A DNA stretch of 39,871 bases from Acanthaster planci. Its lineage: Eukaryota > Echinodermata > Asteroidea > Valvatida > Acanthasteridae. Location of the stretch: positions 46,569-86,439 of the forward strand of contig NW_019091598.1 of the NCBI RefSeq assembly GCF_001949145.1, given 5' to 3'. Every line of letters starts with the position of its first letter. Position 1 is the stretch's first letter. The position numbers were made by a program, and so were the translations under genes. Positions 22,600 through 34,410 of this stretch are shown here, piece by piece. The notes beneath the pieces are model-generated. The model worked only from the letters and a program-made list of their open reading frames with translations, was not told the origin of the DNA and ran no database searches.

Positions 22600-22828
22600 C
22601 GTGTGTGCTGAAGAGGCACAGGCCGATCCCGTTCACCACCAGCCCCACAACCCCTACGATCAGCACAAGCATGGGATTCTCGATCTCCTCCTTGACGATG
22701 AAGCGCTGGATGGCCTCCACAAAGATGGTGAAGCTCAGGGCCATGAGGAAGACAGCATTAACCAGGGCACCCAGCACCTCTGAGCGCTGCCAGCCAAAGG
22801 TGTTCTTGGGTGTAGTTTTCTTTGACAC
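22600..22828 (-). CDS. slc30a1: Zinc transporter ZnT1-like, exon 2 (helices 3 and 4)
   Basis: The acceptor AAAATCCCCAG ends at 22829 and the donor GTAAGC starts at 22599; it enters in phase 0 and leaves in phase 1. It encodes residues 60-136. TPKNTFGWQRSEVLGALVNA (65-84) matches the ZnT1/ZnT10 signature KNTFGWxRAEVxGALVNA. Helix 3 spans about 77-96, a charged loop VKEEIENP follows, and helix 4 about 112-132. These helices form part of the transmembrane bundle. The intron upstream (2,757 bp) contains the 1.9-kb hAT-like element, and the intron downstream (4,089 bp) contains the LINE remnant and a MITE. Confidence 0.95.
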
Positions 22829-23568
22829 CTGGGGATTTTGCACAGGAAATGTACATAAAGCAGGACTTAAAGGAGTCGTGAAATGGGTTTTATGACTTGA
22901 ATACATGTACACTAGGAAAACTTTCTTGTGATGTTAGTAGGAATGTCCTTCTTCTTAGGCAAAGATTTCTTTGACAACTGCAGATTTTGCAAGGCATTTT
23001 CTCACAAATATTTTCAACAAGGAAATTTCGGGTCACCTACTGAACAAAAACTCTGAAAAAAAAATCAGGATCTTCCTACAGGTACTTACTTTTTCCGTTG
23101 GCGTGCTCAATTCATGCAGGCCAACACTCGTGAGGCCATGAATTTAAAAAAACATAACATCAAACTTCCATGATAAATGGACATGATGGACATGTACTGA
23201 ATCAAAACTTTACATCTGTACTGATATTGAGTGTATTTGCATGTATGCTAAGTTTCAACACAATCAGGCCTGTGATAGCTGAATTCACGAGGGCTGGACT
23301 TGGAGATTGGGATGCCAGTTTTGTTTCCAATTCTGTGTTGAATGACGTCACAAATTACCATGAAGGTTCAACCAGGCCATTTACTGGCTCCCCCAGAAAG
23401 TCAGCCAAGAAAAATGTAAGTACTGCCAACAAAATGTCCAAGAAGTTAAGAACCTCATTTGAAGTCAAAAATGAACCCAAGTAAATGTAGCATCCTCTGT
23501 AGTCTGAAGCAATATACCATGTACATGTAAGAAGGTTCTGGAACCAACACTACATGTAGGTTCTGCAC

Positions 23569-25512
23569 TAAGCTTGGGCAGTATTTCGGTATTACCGAAT
23601 ACTGCGTTTTTTACAAATACCGAACAATACCAACTAACAATCCATGAACATCGGAATACCGGCTAATTCGGTATCAAATTTCAATACCGTAGTACTCTGG
23701 CTAATTTGTTCAGAATGTTCGCACAGTCCTCTTAAGATGAAAGCAGACAATTATATCCACAACAGTGACTACATACTTTGTGGTTTCAGTCATCCAGCAT
23801 CACGTTTGTATTGTCTCTTTTGGTGGGGAGATAAGACATAATGACTTTCAATTACCATGGATGACGACAATGACGAAGCTAACACTAACTGAACTGCATG
23901 CACATGTAGGCCTGTGTGCACTTGCAAGAATGTGAAGGCTCATCAACTAAAGCCCCCATCCATGTAAGTAGTCTTTCCAACACAAATTGTATCACAGAGA
24001 GATATTATTTAATTTTCCGTCTGTCTTTTGATTTTCGACACTAAGCTGCTCGATAGTCTCATTGATCAATAGTCTGAGATCACTCATCCACTGCGGCGTG
24101 GCCGCCCGCACGCGAGACGGTCGCTGAAGAAGTATGATATCATGAAGGAATATTGCGATTGGATAGCTGTGTCTTGCCAAATGTACTTCATAAAAACACA
24201 CAGTCTCATTGGTGGGTACCCTAGATCTTTTCGCAGAAATAATAATAATTCAGTGTTGGACGATAAGTTGGACTCGTGAGATGCGAGAATAGTCAAGCGA
24301 ACTTATTTGGGGCATATTTTTATTGGAAATGGGATGAGAATTTTTGTTTTGGCATTTGTGTAATCAATGTAAAATATAATTTAATCGTGCACTACGTGTG
24401 TCACAATGACAGGAAACTGGCAAACGAGGTCTGTATATCGCATTGTAAGCGTGCGTGACGCATCTGGAGGGGCGGGCGATAAGCCTCGTGCTGCGGCTAG
24501 AAATTCTGTGGAAACACGCTCGCTTGAGTACAAGCAGTACAACCTCAAATTAAATTCCTGAACACAGAAAACACAAAGAGACAGGGGATCAATTTTTGTA
24601 AATGAACCTGCAGAAAAAGTTGTGATGGCAGTTTTTTTGACTTTCAACGGTAGAGCTGCATTTGATGTAGTGGAATGTACAACCATTTCTGGGCAGAAAC
24701 TGTACATTAACTGGTTGCCGCATTTCCATCATGCCTTTGTTGGCAACGGTTCGGCCCGGCGGGAACCAGTGTGGTGCACTGCGCATGTGTTTTCACCACT
24801 GCGATTCACAAAGGCTTTATAAATGGGTCGTCCACAAAGGTTTTTCAGGCAACGGAGTCACGAAAACCTTTCGTTGTACCAGGAATTTGGTACAATGCGA
24901 TGTCGCTGTAACAGATTTTCTCCCCATACAAATGTGCATGTTTTCGCCGGGACCACAGATTTGTGTTTGTTATAATCAGAATTTCGTTATAACCAATTTC
25001 ATCATAACGAGAGTCGACTGTACTTGCAATACCGGCCGCGCCGCAGAGTTTTCTGGAAGCCACCTTTTTATTGTACACATGCAGTGTTAGGGCGCAGCTA
25101 AGAGGGGCAGCCACTGGTGACCAGCACGTTATCATTACAATAATACACTGTCTCAGCGAGTACCAACTTGACTGTAGTACATGTCCCGTGCAGATTGTCA
25201 CACAATAGGACATACGAATCAGGGAGCAATGAATCGGTATTTAAAACACCGTTCAGTTTTTATTATTCTTTCACATATAAAATATTTATTTGACATCAAA
25301 TAGAAAAATAATTTATAATACTTATTAAGTTTTATGGAGGTTTTGTGACGTTAAAAAACCCTTTATGCTGGCCCCTAGTTTTGTTTGTGTTTTGCCACTG
25401 AATGTCACCATCACTGCTGCTTTTTGATGACGTAATGCCTTCTGCAATGAATACCACGGTATTTTTTCCACGGATACCACAGTATCGAATAAGGCAATAC
25501 CGCCCAAGCCTA
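23569..25512. mobile_element. hAT-like DNA transposon (1.9 kb, no intact transposase) in intron 1
   Basis: The ends TAAGCTTGGGCAGTATT and (complement) TAGGCTTGGGCGGTATT differ at two positions. TTCTGCAC (23561-23568) and TTCCGCAC (25513-25520) flank it and agree at 7 of 8 bases, a readable 8-bp target-site duplication. Subterminal CGGTATTACCGAATAC-like palindromes occur at the left. No transposase is recognisable in any frame. It carries a nested pogo/Tigger-like terminus (24790-25020). It fills most of intron 1, leaving the splice sites of exons 1 and 2 untouched. Confidence 0.75.
24790..25020 (-). mobile_element. pogo/Tigger-like terminal fragment nested in the hAT-like element
   Basis: Read on the minus strand from 25020, the sequence begins CAGTCGACTCTCGTTATGAT and continues with GGTTATAACGAAATT, next to TA at 25021-25022. 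It then has GACATCGCATTGTACC and CCTGGTACAACGAAAG. CAGT-starting, CTCGTTATAACG-rich ends next to TA are typical of pogo/Tigger elements (established family trait). I see no second terminus, so it is a fragment; the inner boundary at 24790 is approximate. Confidence 0.5.
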
Positions 25513-25585
25513 TTCCGCACAGTTCAAGATTTTGAAAGATTTGGGGGGGGTTCCTAACAAAGGGATAATTAGACTGGCTACTCAC

Positions 25586-25762
25586 TCTCATTGCCAGAAA
25601 GCCAATGATCAGCGCAATAATGTCAGATAACATATGGAAGGAGTCGGAAACCAGGGCCAAGGAGTTGGTGACGTAGCCAGTGATGAGCTCCACTAGGAAG
25701 AACGAGGTGGTCAGTGAGATCATCACCATGAAACGGCAGCTCTTCCCTGTGTAGCGCCCCAT
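25586..25762 (-). CDS. slc30a1: Zinc transporter ZnT1-like, exon 1 (N-terminus, helices 1 and 2)
   Basis: Starts at ATG 25762 in a favourable context (CTAACCATGG) and ends before the donor GTGAGT (25585-25580), phase 0. Encodes residues 1-59, beginning MGRYTGKSCR. Helix 1 spans about 10-31 and helix 2 about 41-57. SLALVSDSFHMLSD (34-47) carries H43 and D47, the helix-2 half of the transport site, at the same numbering as human ZnT1. His at 43 fits zinc; the related ZnT10, a manganese exporter, has Asn there (established). Family role: plasma-membrane export of cytosolic Zn2+. The start is chosen because it matches the vertebrate N-terminus (MGCWGRNRGR). Confidence 0.95.
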
Positions 25763-25800
25763 GGTTAGGCTGGTCCGTCCCTAGACACTCTTGGTTGAAA

Positions 25801-25810
25801 ACTAGAAGAG
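25801..25810 (-). promoter_or_regulatory. Candidate splice acceptor in the 5' UTR, upstream of the start codon
   Basis: On the minus strand, GTTTCCTCTTCTAG ends at 25802, 39 nt before the ATG, with a good pyrimidine run. This suggests a non-coding first exon farther upstream, which I could not place. If so, the promoter is not immediately next to exon 1. Confidence 0.45.
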
Positions 25811-27168
25811 GAAACAAGTGACACCTGAAACATTACCAATCAAGAAAGGGTTGTTTGAAGCTTTGTTTGGCAAAGTAGTATACAGGGAAGTATTTCATTC
25901 TAAAAAAAAATTCTTGTATAGACGAATCCACTGGCGTTTCACTTGACACTCCTGAAGTACCCCTTGAATAGCATAAGCAATGTGTTGGCTTTTTACAGAG
26001 CGACTGTTACTGAACTGTGCTTCCGTACAATAACTGTTATAATCTTTATCGCTGGGGTCACTGCAAACAACCAGTGATGGCGTTACCGTGGCCACTGAAA
26101 TATACAAGATAGGCAATGATTGAGATTTCAAAATGATAGCAGAGCAAAGGTCAAAAAAGTATTTGCCTTTCGAGACTACCGAGACAGTAAGCACATATTA
26201 AACCATAAGGTCACACTCGTAGTTTACTCCCAATTTCTTTCATACATGTACATGTGCATGTTAACTTACATGTACATTAACATTTATGGCAGGCATACTG
26301 ATATAGAACAGTCCTTGAGCCTTAGCACAATATCAGACTACAAATTCTAGTGAAAACAGCTGCTGGACAGCGAAACACATGTACCAGTACATTCTACATG
26401 TACAACTTGCCCAGTGGGCTTCGTGAAGAAACACATACTGGTACATGTATTCTAGCTGTCTGAAACTCTGATTTGTCATCTGTAAAAGGCAATTTTTCAG
26501 CAGAAAAGTGCGGATAAGACTGTGGCAAACTATGGTATATAGCCACCAAAAATCCGCTGACACAGACATTCACATCACTGATCATTATGTTACTTTATAC
26601 CGGTATACTGGCCTCCATGTACAATAAGCACAAACAAACATGCCCCATGCACCTGTGAATCCTGTTTGTACTATGGCCTTGTCGTCATGCCGTACATGTA
26701 CACGCACACAGCACTGATTGCAAGCTTCCATTGGATGAGCACTCAAGTTGTGCATTACTTTCCTGTATTATAGCTCTACCTGTGTGTGCAGTGGGCATAG
26801 TTTAAACTGAAGGGACATCACACTTATGAACTGGATACAAGTTGACATGGACACAAGCTTACCTAGGGACCTGGATACAATTTAACTTAGGAGTAATTTT
26901 TGGGGTATATGTATGTATTAACCCATGTACATGTACGAGTTGACTCATTTCGACATGTACAGTACCAGGCCTTTACCGCGGCCACCACGGCCATTGGCTA
27001 CGTGCCCTTCCAAGTTGGCTGTAATGCCCTTCCAAAAACTCACATCACGAGGCCACCTTGGCCAGCGTGCCCTTCCCCCTTTGCAGCCGGCTGTATGTGT
27101 AATGAGAGTGTACCATGTAAGCCAATGCATGCAGTGCAATTCCGAGTTGGGGCGAGTTGAACCTTTTG

Positions 27169-27361
27169 GGCTGCGTTCGAGCGAGCTGCTCGTGCTAACC
27201 CGAGTGCTATCCCGAGTGCACGAACGGCAGGAGTCCCGTCCTCAGGTCAGTGAGAGTATACTTCCCATCAATCACAGAGGATCAGGAGTATACCCCTGAC
27301 CCAAGTGTAATGCGTGCGCATCCGCACTGGGGTTATCGGGAGTAACCGCGCGAACGCAGCC
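27169..27361. mobile_element. Harbinger-like MITE with TTG duplication
   Basis: GGCTGCGTTCGAGCG at the left and the complement of GGCTGCGTTCGCGCG at the right are the ends. TTG flanks both (27166-27168 and 27362-27364), a 3-bp target-site duplication as in PIF/Harbinger elements. 193 bp, non-coding; the interior has repeated GAGTATAC and CCCGAGTGC words. Confidence 0.7.
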
Positions 27362-30300
27362 TTGGATATCATTATCAGCGCTGCACCGGTGAGCAGCGTA
27401 TTTTGAAAGCAAATTTGCATACCTAAGTCGGAAACCAGGAGAGTACTTATTGTGCATGTGTTAAGAATAAGTTTTGACCATTTGCTAGGCCTAGGCTTGT
27501 ATCTCAAAACCATGCCGTCACGATCAGATGATCGTATAAAGAAACGCTAAAAGGATGCTTTCTTACGGGAGGGCTGAAAGTGCCAGAAGCTTGAAAACCT
27601 CTTTTTCAGAAAAAGTAGGGATCAAGTATTTATAAACTTGTAAACTCCAGCAAAGTTGGCACTCAGTCTTGACTCGAAAAAATAATGACTTCTAAATGCC
27701 GACGTGCTGCTTGCCGACTTATGTGGCTTGCTGCCGTAATACCCTCCATATAATGCATTGCACCAGTTTAATTGCTTTGATCTGCCCTGGTTTATTTATT
27801 ATCTCCACTGTCGATTCAGGTAAGTTTGTCCTCGATTGTGATCATTGCTACCGCTCCGTCCGTACTGAGGACGACCCGTGCATGCTGTTTGTACTGACAT
27901 AATGCTAGCACATCACACAGCACAAATGTCATGCACCGGCGCCGCGCGTATATGCACGCGGGATCTTGGGGGGGCGGCCGCAAGTAAAACTTAGTTCAAT
28001 AGGGCGACCCCCAAAAAGGGACAGAGTGCATGCGCCTGCACTAGAGGGGGTACTGGTATTGATGCAAATATTGGGGAAACCCCTTTGTGGTCGCGCTCGC
28101 GCCCACACAAAATGTACACATGTAGGCCTACTCCACGTCAGCATCGACAACGAAGCTCTGGAAATCGATTGTTTGTTTACAGCCCACTTTATACCGACGA
28201 TTTTTTTTGTGGATTTGCGGAAAAGGAACCGAAAGAACATGCCAACTTGAACGAAACGACAGCTTATAAAGCCCACTTAAGAATTATCAATGAAAATGCA
28301 TCAACACATGATCGGTACCCTTATCAAAAGGCCGACTTACGAGTTGCACGATGCCGACTTGACCCAGAGCTTTCCGTAACCATTTAGCAAACAGTAAACA
28401 TTTTAAAAGGATCCCCATTTCTTTTAAATAAAAGGATAAACACTATTTATTATATCTAAACTTAGTTTAAGCGGGTTGGGAATCCTTGCATTCTAATGGG
28501 AAAGGGATACAAAATCTAAGCAAGCATTAAATCAGAGGCTGGATTCGCAAGGAAAAAATTGTGTGGGTAATTGTAATTAATTTAACATGAACATTACATT
28601 TTTATACAGTGAATGTGACAAATAATAGCAGCATGATAACGCTTTTTATTGAAGGGGGATGACATGGTGTACAAGAACTGAATAGCTTATAGGTCTACTC
28701 ATGACATGACTGGTTGTCAAAAATGTAAATCAAAGGTTTCCAAATAATTGGCCTTGGTGCCCCCTTGAGCTGGCCTGGTGCCCTGTTGAAATTTAATGAA
28801 GGCAAGGCCAAAGAGGCCTGCTCCTTTTTTCCCCCAAGATCAGGCCTGGAGTACGCACACGGATAAATGGGTTCCATTTGTTACACACTATCACTAGGGC
28901 AAAGGTCATTTTTGTGATGCTTCAGGAAAAACCCGTGGGTCCATGCCTTTACATTTATACCTGTATCTCCAATGCAATACATGGATATCAAGTTATATGT
29001 ACATGTACATGACAAATGACCACTTGTATTTTAGAAAATGCCTTCAAGAACACATTAATGAGGTCCTTCCAATGTTTCCTTCCACTCTTAATAAAGTCAT
29101 GTAAAACTAAATTCCTTGATAAACATTATGAACTGTTTTTGATTGGGAACAGTTAAAAGTTTAATCTCTGCTGTTTCCTCCAATGATTTTGTGTTTGTTT
29201 TCAAAGAACAATCGAAAAGAGAGGTGAGTTGCGTCACACCATGCATGCCATGTAAAACAAAGTCAAAATGGCTACGGGCTGGTGCTCTAAACAATGCTCT
29301 AGGGATGACACATGGATGGAAAATTTCACCTCTCAAAATGGGACTCATAATGCGAACATTTCTTTAAAAGTTGGTGCTCAAGTGGACTTTTAAAGACAAA
29401 CAAAAGGACGGCAAACAAACTTGTAGGATAAGTGGGGGTATTTTCAACCAGGAGAGTTTGACCCTTTTTTCCCCACATAACCTACATGTACACAACTGGT
29501 TGAATTTCTTGCTGTTGTTATGTGGGTGAATACCCCCTGCCTTTTTTCTGTTGGTAACCTGTTGGTTGGCAGAAGCACGTACAGAAGCATATAAGGGCCA
29601 CTTGCAAAACATTTTTTTTTGGAGTCATTTTCTTTCCTCGGCAACTTAAAACATTGAATGTGTATCTCACTGTGGCGAGTTGTAAGATCTTGCCACGGTG
29701 TAAAATTGAAATCCCATCACCGCAAATAAGTAATTTTGTAAGTCCTATTAAATTAAGCATGTCATTGTTTTCAAATGTAGTCTTCGGAATCCAGTGGAAT
29801 GCAATGACATTAGGTTTTAGAATGCTTGGAACAAAAGGAAATGTTACATTTCAATAAAGCTTGATTTCCAAAAAGAAGGTGCAACAAAGTAATTTCCTTT
29901 TCGGAAGTGAATTTTACTTCAGATGAGGGGTAGGCTAGTTTTAATTCCTTCTTACAGTTTCCCAAGAACTAAATTTCAAAGTTACACTTAAACTGTCAAC
30001 AGTCAAAAAGGTTTTGAAAGGTCAGACAATAGGAGAGTTACACGTAATTTGTTGCATTTATATGGAAAATATAAACAATTACAAATGCAACACATAAAAT
30101 ACCTCACAGCTTTGGATGCTGAAAGCATTTCAGGTTACTTATTACCCTAATCCTGCGTATACCGGTACATTCATTGCACACATCATGCACACTGCGAAGT
30201 GTCGACCCGTGTTCAAAATATCAAAATGAACTTCATCAAATAAGCGTTCGCCAAAATGCTGTTTTTGCCCTTCTCAGTGCCCTGCTACCGGTATGGGTGG

Positions 30301-31234
30301 TTTTTTTTTGGTCGACTTAAACTAGTGCTGCAAGTAGGTGCCAAGGTTTGTTTGGGGTTTGGTTCAGACACGGTTCGGACATTTTCTGCTGAACTTCAGT
30401 TCGGTCTGGGTTCGGACAGGTACACTACACTAGTTTGTTCAGGAGTTAAAACTCCCTAGAAAGTTACTGTCGCAGGTGTGACAGTTCCCGACCGTGTTTT
30501 ACAGACCAAAGCGGTTGTGTTTGGACGACACTTGGCTCAATAAAATGATCGTACATGTAGGTTATGTGAAAAGTTCTCAAATAATTAGACAATTTCTCAA
30601 AAATGTTTGGTATTACCAGTCATGCCAGTAGGCCTAAATGTCGTAAGCACACATGTACATCATGTAGCTGTGATGACCACTTTTGGCCAAATACTTTTCA
30701 GTCATGTCAGTTGTTACATGTGTTAGGAGTAGGCAGGCCAACCAATCCTACTCTAACAGTGTCTGCATTTGAAAAAACAAAGGATTTTGTGTGGTGACAC
30801 AACAGCACAATACCCCAAGAAGGGTCCGACTGTGGGAGCGGAGCAGACCTCGGATGGGGGTAGTCGGACCCCATAGTTCTGGGGGTAGCGACACAATGTA
30901 TGATAATATTTCCCATTGACTGTCAATACCAGGAAATATCATGTCAAAAGTTGCACTATCCTTTTTTAAAGCTACGTCCATGGAGAACTTATTCCTCTAA
31001 ATTTATACATAGGGACAGCATGATCATGATGTACATGTACGCAGACTAGGCTACAGATGAATGGTCACGAAATGGAGCTATATGTGCAATCACACGTATG
31101 AAGCCAAACCACGGTTCACAACCATGCGCAATGCATGACATCTAGATGCTCAACCAACCATAAAAACGTCATGTGTGAAATTAGGCTCCTATAACATTCA
31201 GGCTTTATTTTCCTTTAAAAAGGAACACAATATC

Positions 31235-31305
31235 GAACCGGGATTCGAACCCACACCCCATGCATCACAAACCATTATGCCGTAACCGCTTGACTACCGC
31301 AATTC
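31235..31305 (-). mobile_element. tRNA-like sequence (SINE head or tRNA pseudogene)
   Basis: On the minus strand, box A TAGTCAAGCGG (31296-31286) and box B GGTTCGAATCC (31251-31241) both fit RNA polymerase III consensus. The seven bases before box A do not pair with those after the T arm, and the anticodon stem is poor, so it is not a functional tRNA. A short A-rich stretch (TTTTTAAAGGAAAATAAAG) follows. Confidence 0.6.
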
Positions 31306-33006
31306 ACACAAATTGATGGTGTTTTTACTGTTGATATACTGATGAACGGCTGCAACGCTAGTCTAATAAACATTGGGCATGCGCAATACAAACACAACCA
31401 CCATGGTCTGGCTTCATACTGTTGCTTGTTCGCCGTCGAAACAGGCAAATTAAAGGGCAGTCACACAGATCTATATTTCACAGCTGGTTTAATTCCGGGC
31501 GCGGATCCAAGCGGTCCAAGGTCAGAACACGAACTCTCTATAGATACAATCTAGCGTGGCTATTTATACAGGTTGGGATTGTTTTTACAAAGTATTAATA
31601 ACAAAACATTCCATCATAACATTTACTAATAAGTCACATAAGATAGAACAAAACAGTGTGCCACGTAGCGAACATTAGTGTCTCACGCTCACTGCAAGAG
31701 GGCGCTAGCGCAACCAAGCAAGCAAGTGCGCGCTGTTTACATGTGGTTCTGATAGTGCACACGCAGCAGTAACTCAACTGTGCACTGTCAATGCATGCTG
31801 GAGATGCGACGTGAGCGAACTAAAAATCGCAGAGCGCGCTGTCTGGTAATAATACCAGAAATAACCAATAATCATTAACTAATAATCAATCAACAGTTCA
31901 TGTTGAGTAATTTCACAATACGGATGGCTGCATATATGTCTCCGACATGACAATAAAACTGCACAGTCAGCTGGTCAGTAGGCCTAAAAACAATACTACT
32001 ACTACTACAATCAGCCTACCTGCAGCAGTGCTTAGCCTTCAACTTTCTGCTGTAGGCCTAAACCTGACGACTATGCTTATGGAAACGGGCTCCAAAATTA
32101 GGTCCAAAATCCACGTTTTTAACAGCTTCACATCAACCGAAAAAAGTGAAACTGAAGCTGTTTTCGTCTTCGAGTTTCTGCACGGTTTTCTTCGATTTTG
32201 CAGACCGCACAGCGCTGACAGTGCCGGCCGTAACGACGTTTTTCAGCACGGCACGTTTTTCTTTGCGCACCGCACGAAAAATGGTGCACACAGCATGAAA
32301 TAATTTGTTGAATTATGCAATACATGAACATTCGAGTCCATTTCGTTTACAAATAAATTGCAATGATATTACGTCACTTTGCATTTTTATTTTGTTCTGC
32401 ATGAGAATAAAATTTCGACCAAAAAAAGGAAAACACTTTTTCAAATTTAAGTCGTGTGCATGATTTCAGGACAGCGCACAAGTTCAATCGTACGTGTACT
32501 CACATTGCAACAGCTGCGGCGGACTAATGTTAAATGACTAGTGTCCGAATTATTTAACTTGGCTTGCGGCTAGCAATTACGCATGACTAGTGGGAACCGG
32601 CTTCGGCCATTACCATAGGTTGGTGTGTAATTTCAAGCCGCAGCCACGTGATTTGGACACACTCTTGCAATTAGTCGGATACCATCGCAAACTATTTTCA
32701 AATAATTTTACGGTGATATCTAGGGTACAAGACCTCTGGATTGGATTACGGCTGTTTAGCGGTTTAACTCTGCTTCAACGAAAACACGGGTTAAAAGAGG
32801 AAACGAATGAATCAGCCGTTGACAAAGGGAATTATGCGGATAATTGCAAAGGAACTTGAGTGTCGCCTGATTCTGGAATTCGGTGAACCAAAACTTTCCA
32901 TTTCAAATTTCTTTCTGGAATTTGTTCATACGGACGACCTGTTTTGTTTCTTAAGGGTGATGGTAAAGAGGAGGGTTTTTCCACATAAGAGTCTGGAGAA
33001 ACCAGG

Positions 33007-33282
33007 CTAGCTGGGTCGTTTCAAAATTCCGGTGGTTTTCATCATGTTCATGTGGATCCCATATCCACGAGTCACCATAATTCGCACAGACACACTTAGT
33101 ACTTTGGCCGAAATTTCGTTCTTCAATATACTAATTTTTATGGCTTCATTTTTAGTAGTTGAAAGTTTGCCTAATCTATCAAAATAGGGAATAACATTAT
33201 GAAGAACATCGGATGTTACCGAAGCAACGGGAATGATGTCGTCGTCTGTAAACGGGTCGGATCGGCTGTAGCGAAACCTATA
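33007..33282 (-). other. Unrecognised coding-like segment (91 codons, no start codon)
   Basis: The minus-strand frame is open from 33282 to a TAG at 33009-33007. It has protein-like composition (for example DPFTDDDIIPVASVTSDVL near the start) but I recognise no family. An AG at 33279-33278 could be an acceptor, with a poor pyrimidine tract. An open frame of this length is expected by chance in 40 kb, so composition is the only argument. Confidence 0.25.
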
Positions 33283-33632
33283 TCACTATTATTTGCAAAC
33301 GTCATTTTGTGGGGTATCGGTAATGCCTAATTTCTGAAAAATCTACCTGTTCATATATCTTGATGAGGAATTTTTTGGATTAATTACTTTGGTTTGGTGA
33401 TGCAGTTTGAGGGAAAAGAAACTGTTATCAGCAGCTCGACTTCCCATACTTGGTACTTACTTGGTACTTGGCTAGTTTCCTCCTGAAACATCCTCTAAGG
33501 ATCTTAACTAGGAGGTCAGGCAAGTTCCCAATCACTGTCCCCTTTTCGTTCTCCTAGACTGTTTTTTTCAATTTAAGTTGAAGTTACAGTGAGGCATGAA
33601 TTTTTCTTCTAGCAAATAAATCATAATTAGCA

Positions 33633-33836
33633 TTACCATGAGTTATTTATATGGATGTTACGAAAAAAACACTCCTTGCATGTGTCGTCGCCAACAGGAA
33701 TCTCAAAATATAAGGTGCACAGTAGTTTTTCGGGCTCCGTATTTTTGATGAAGCCCTCAATATTTGGCGAAAGTTGATCGAAGTCGTCATTAGTGCCCGT
33801 ATTAGGCGTCAAACATCGATCGTGAACAAACAGTGA
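33633..33836 (-). other. Unrecognised coding-like segment (67 codons), possibly frameshifted from the frame upstream
   Basis: Open from a TGA at 33839-33837 to TAA at 33635-33633. Contains TPNTGTNDDFDQLSPN and PVGDDTCKECFF. The frame next to it upstream (34027-33809) overlaps its beginning and ends in WINDHCLFTIDV, so a one-base shift near 33830 would join them. Together with 33007-33282 this could be a decayed transposon or viral-type gene, or an exon series; I cannot identify it. Confidence 0.25.
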
Positions 33837-34059
33837 TCATTTATCCATTTTCTAGACAATTTCAATCGGTTCTTTTTTATATTGAGTCTGTAAAGTAAAG
33901 CTTTATGCTCTGTTGACATTTTTCTCGACTTCACAATGAAAAAGCTTTTAATTCGCACATAGCTGCAAAAAAAGTCGAAGTGACAATCGATCATTGACAG
34001 TAAATTAACGTCGGTGCATAATTTCATTCAAGAGTTTCACGACGAGAAAGTTGGATGCG

Positions 34060-34220
34060 TACGGAAGCCGGATAGTGCCAGGGTGAATATGTTTTGCGTA
34101 GGGAGTTGTTATACTTTTTTTTTTTACAAATTATGTGGCGGCCGCCACATAATTTGTCAAAAAAAGTATTACACCCCCCTACGCAAAAAATATTCACCCT
34201 GGCACTATCCGGCTTCCGTA
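34060..34220. mobile_element. 161-bp fold-back element with perfect 6-bp duplication GATGCG
   Basis: The two halves are near-perfect reverse complements from TACGGAAGCCGG at the left end to CCGGCTTCCGTA at the right, centred on the 14-bp palindrome GTGGCGGCCGCCAC (34135-34148). GATGCG lies directly outside both ends (34054-34059 and 34221-34226). The halves differ mainly in A/T and G/C run lengths. No loop and no coding capacity; it inserted as a unit. Confidence 0.9.
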
Positions 34221-34410
34221 GATGCGCGAATAGTTTGTATGCACGAATTGAAAAAAATTGAAGGCAGGTGAAGTCCTAGATAAACAGGGGAATCTTCCAC
34301 GGGGTGTGAAGACCAGTCTCGTCGAAAATTGCAAGTAACCCATTTCCCCACTGGAAAGTACACGCCCCGGTGGGTCCCAGAAAAACGCGTAGGTAAGGTA
34401 CGTTGCATTG

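Noticed and set aside
28085-28387. 100-codon plus-strand frame in GC-richer DNA
   Set aside because: Weak start context, overlapping frames of similar length on both strands, no recognised motif.
30318-30436. Small hAT-like element bounded by AAACTAGTG and CACTAGTTT
   Set aside because: Inverted match is only 9 bp and no target-site duplication could be found.
31235-31305. Functional tRNA gene
   Set aside because: Box A and box B are good, but acceptor and anticodon stems do not pair, so it is a SINE head or pseudogene.
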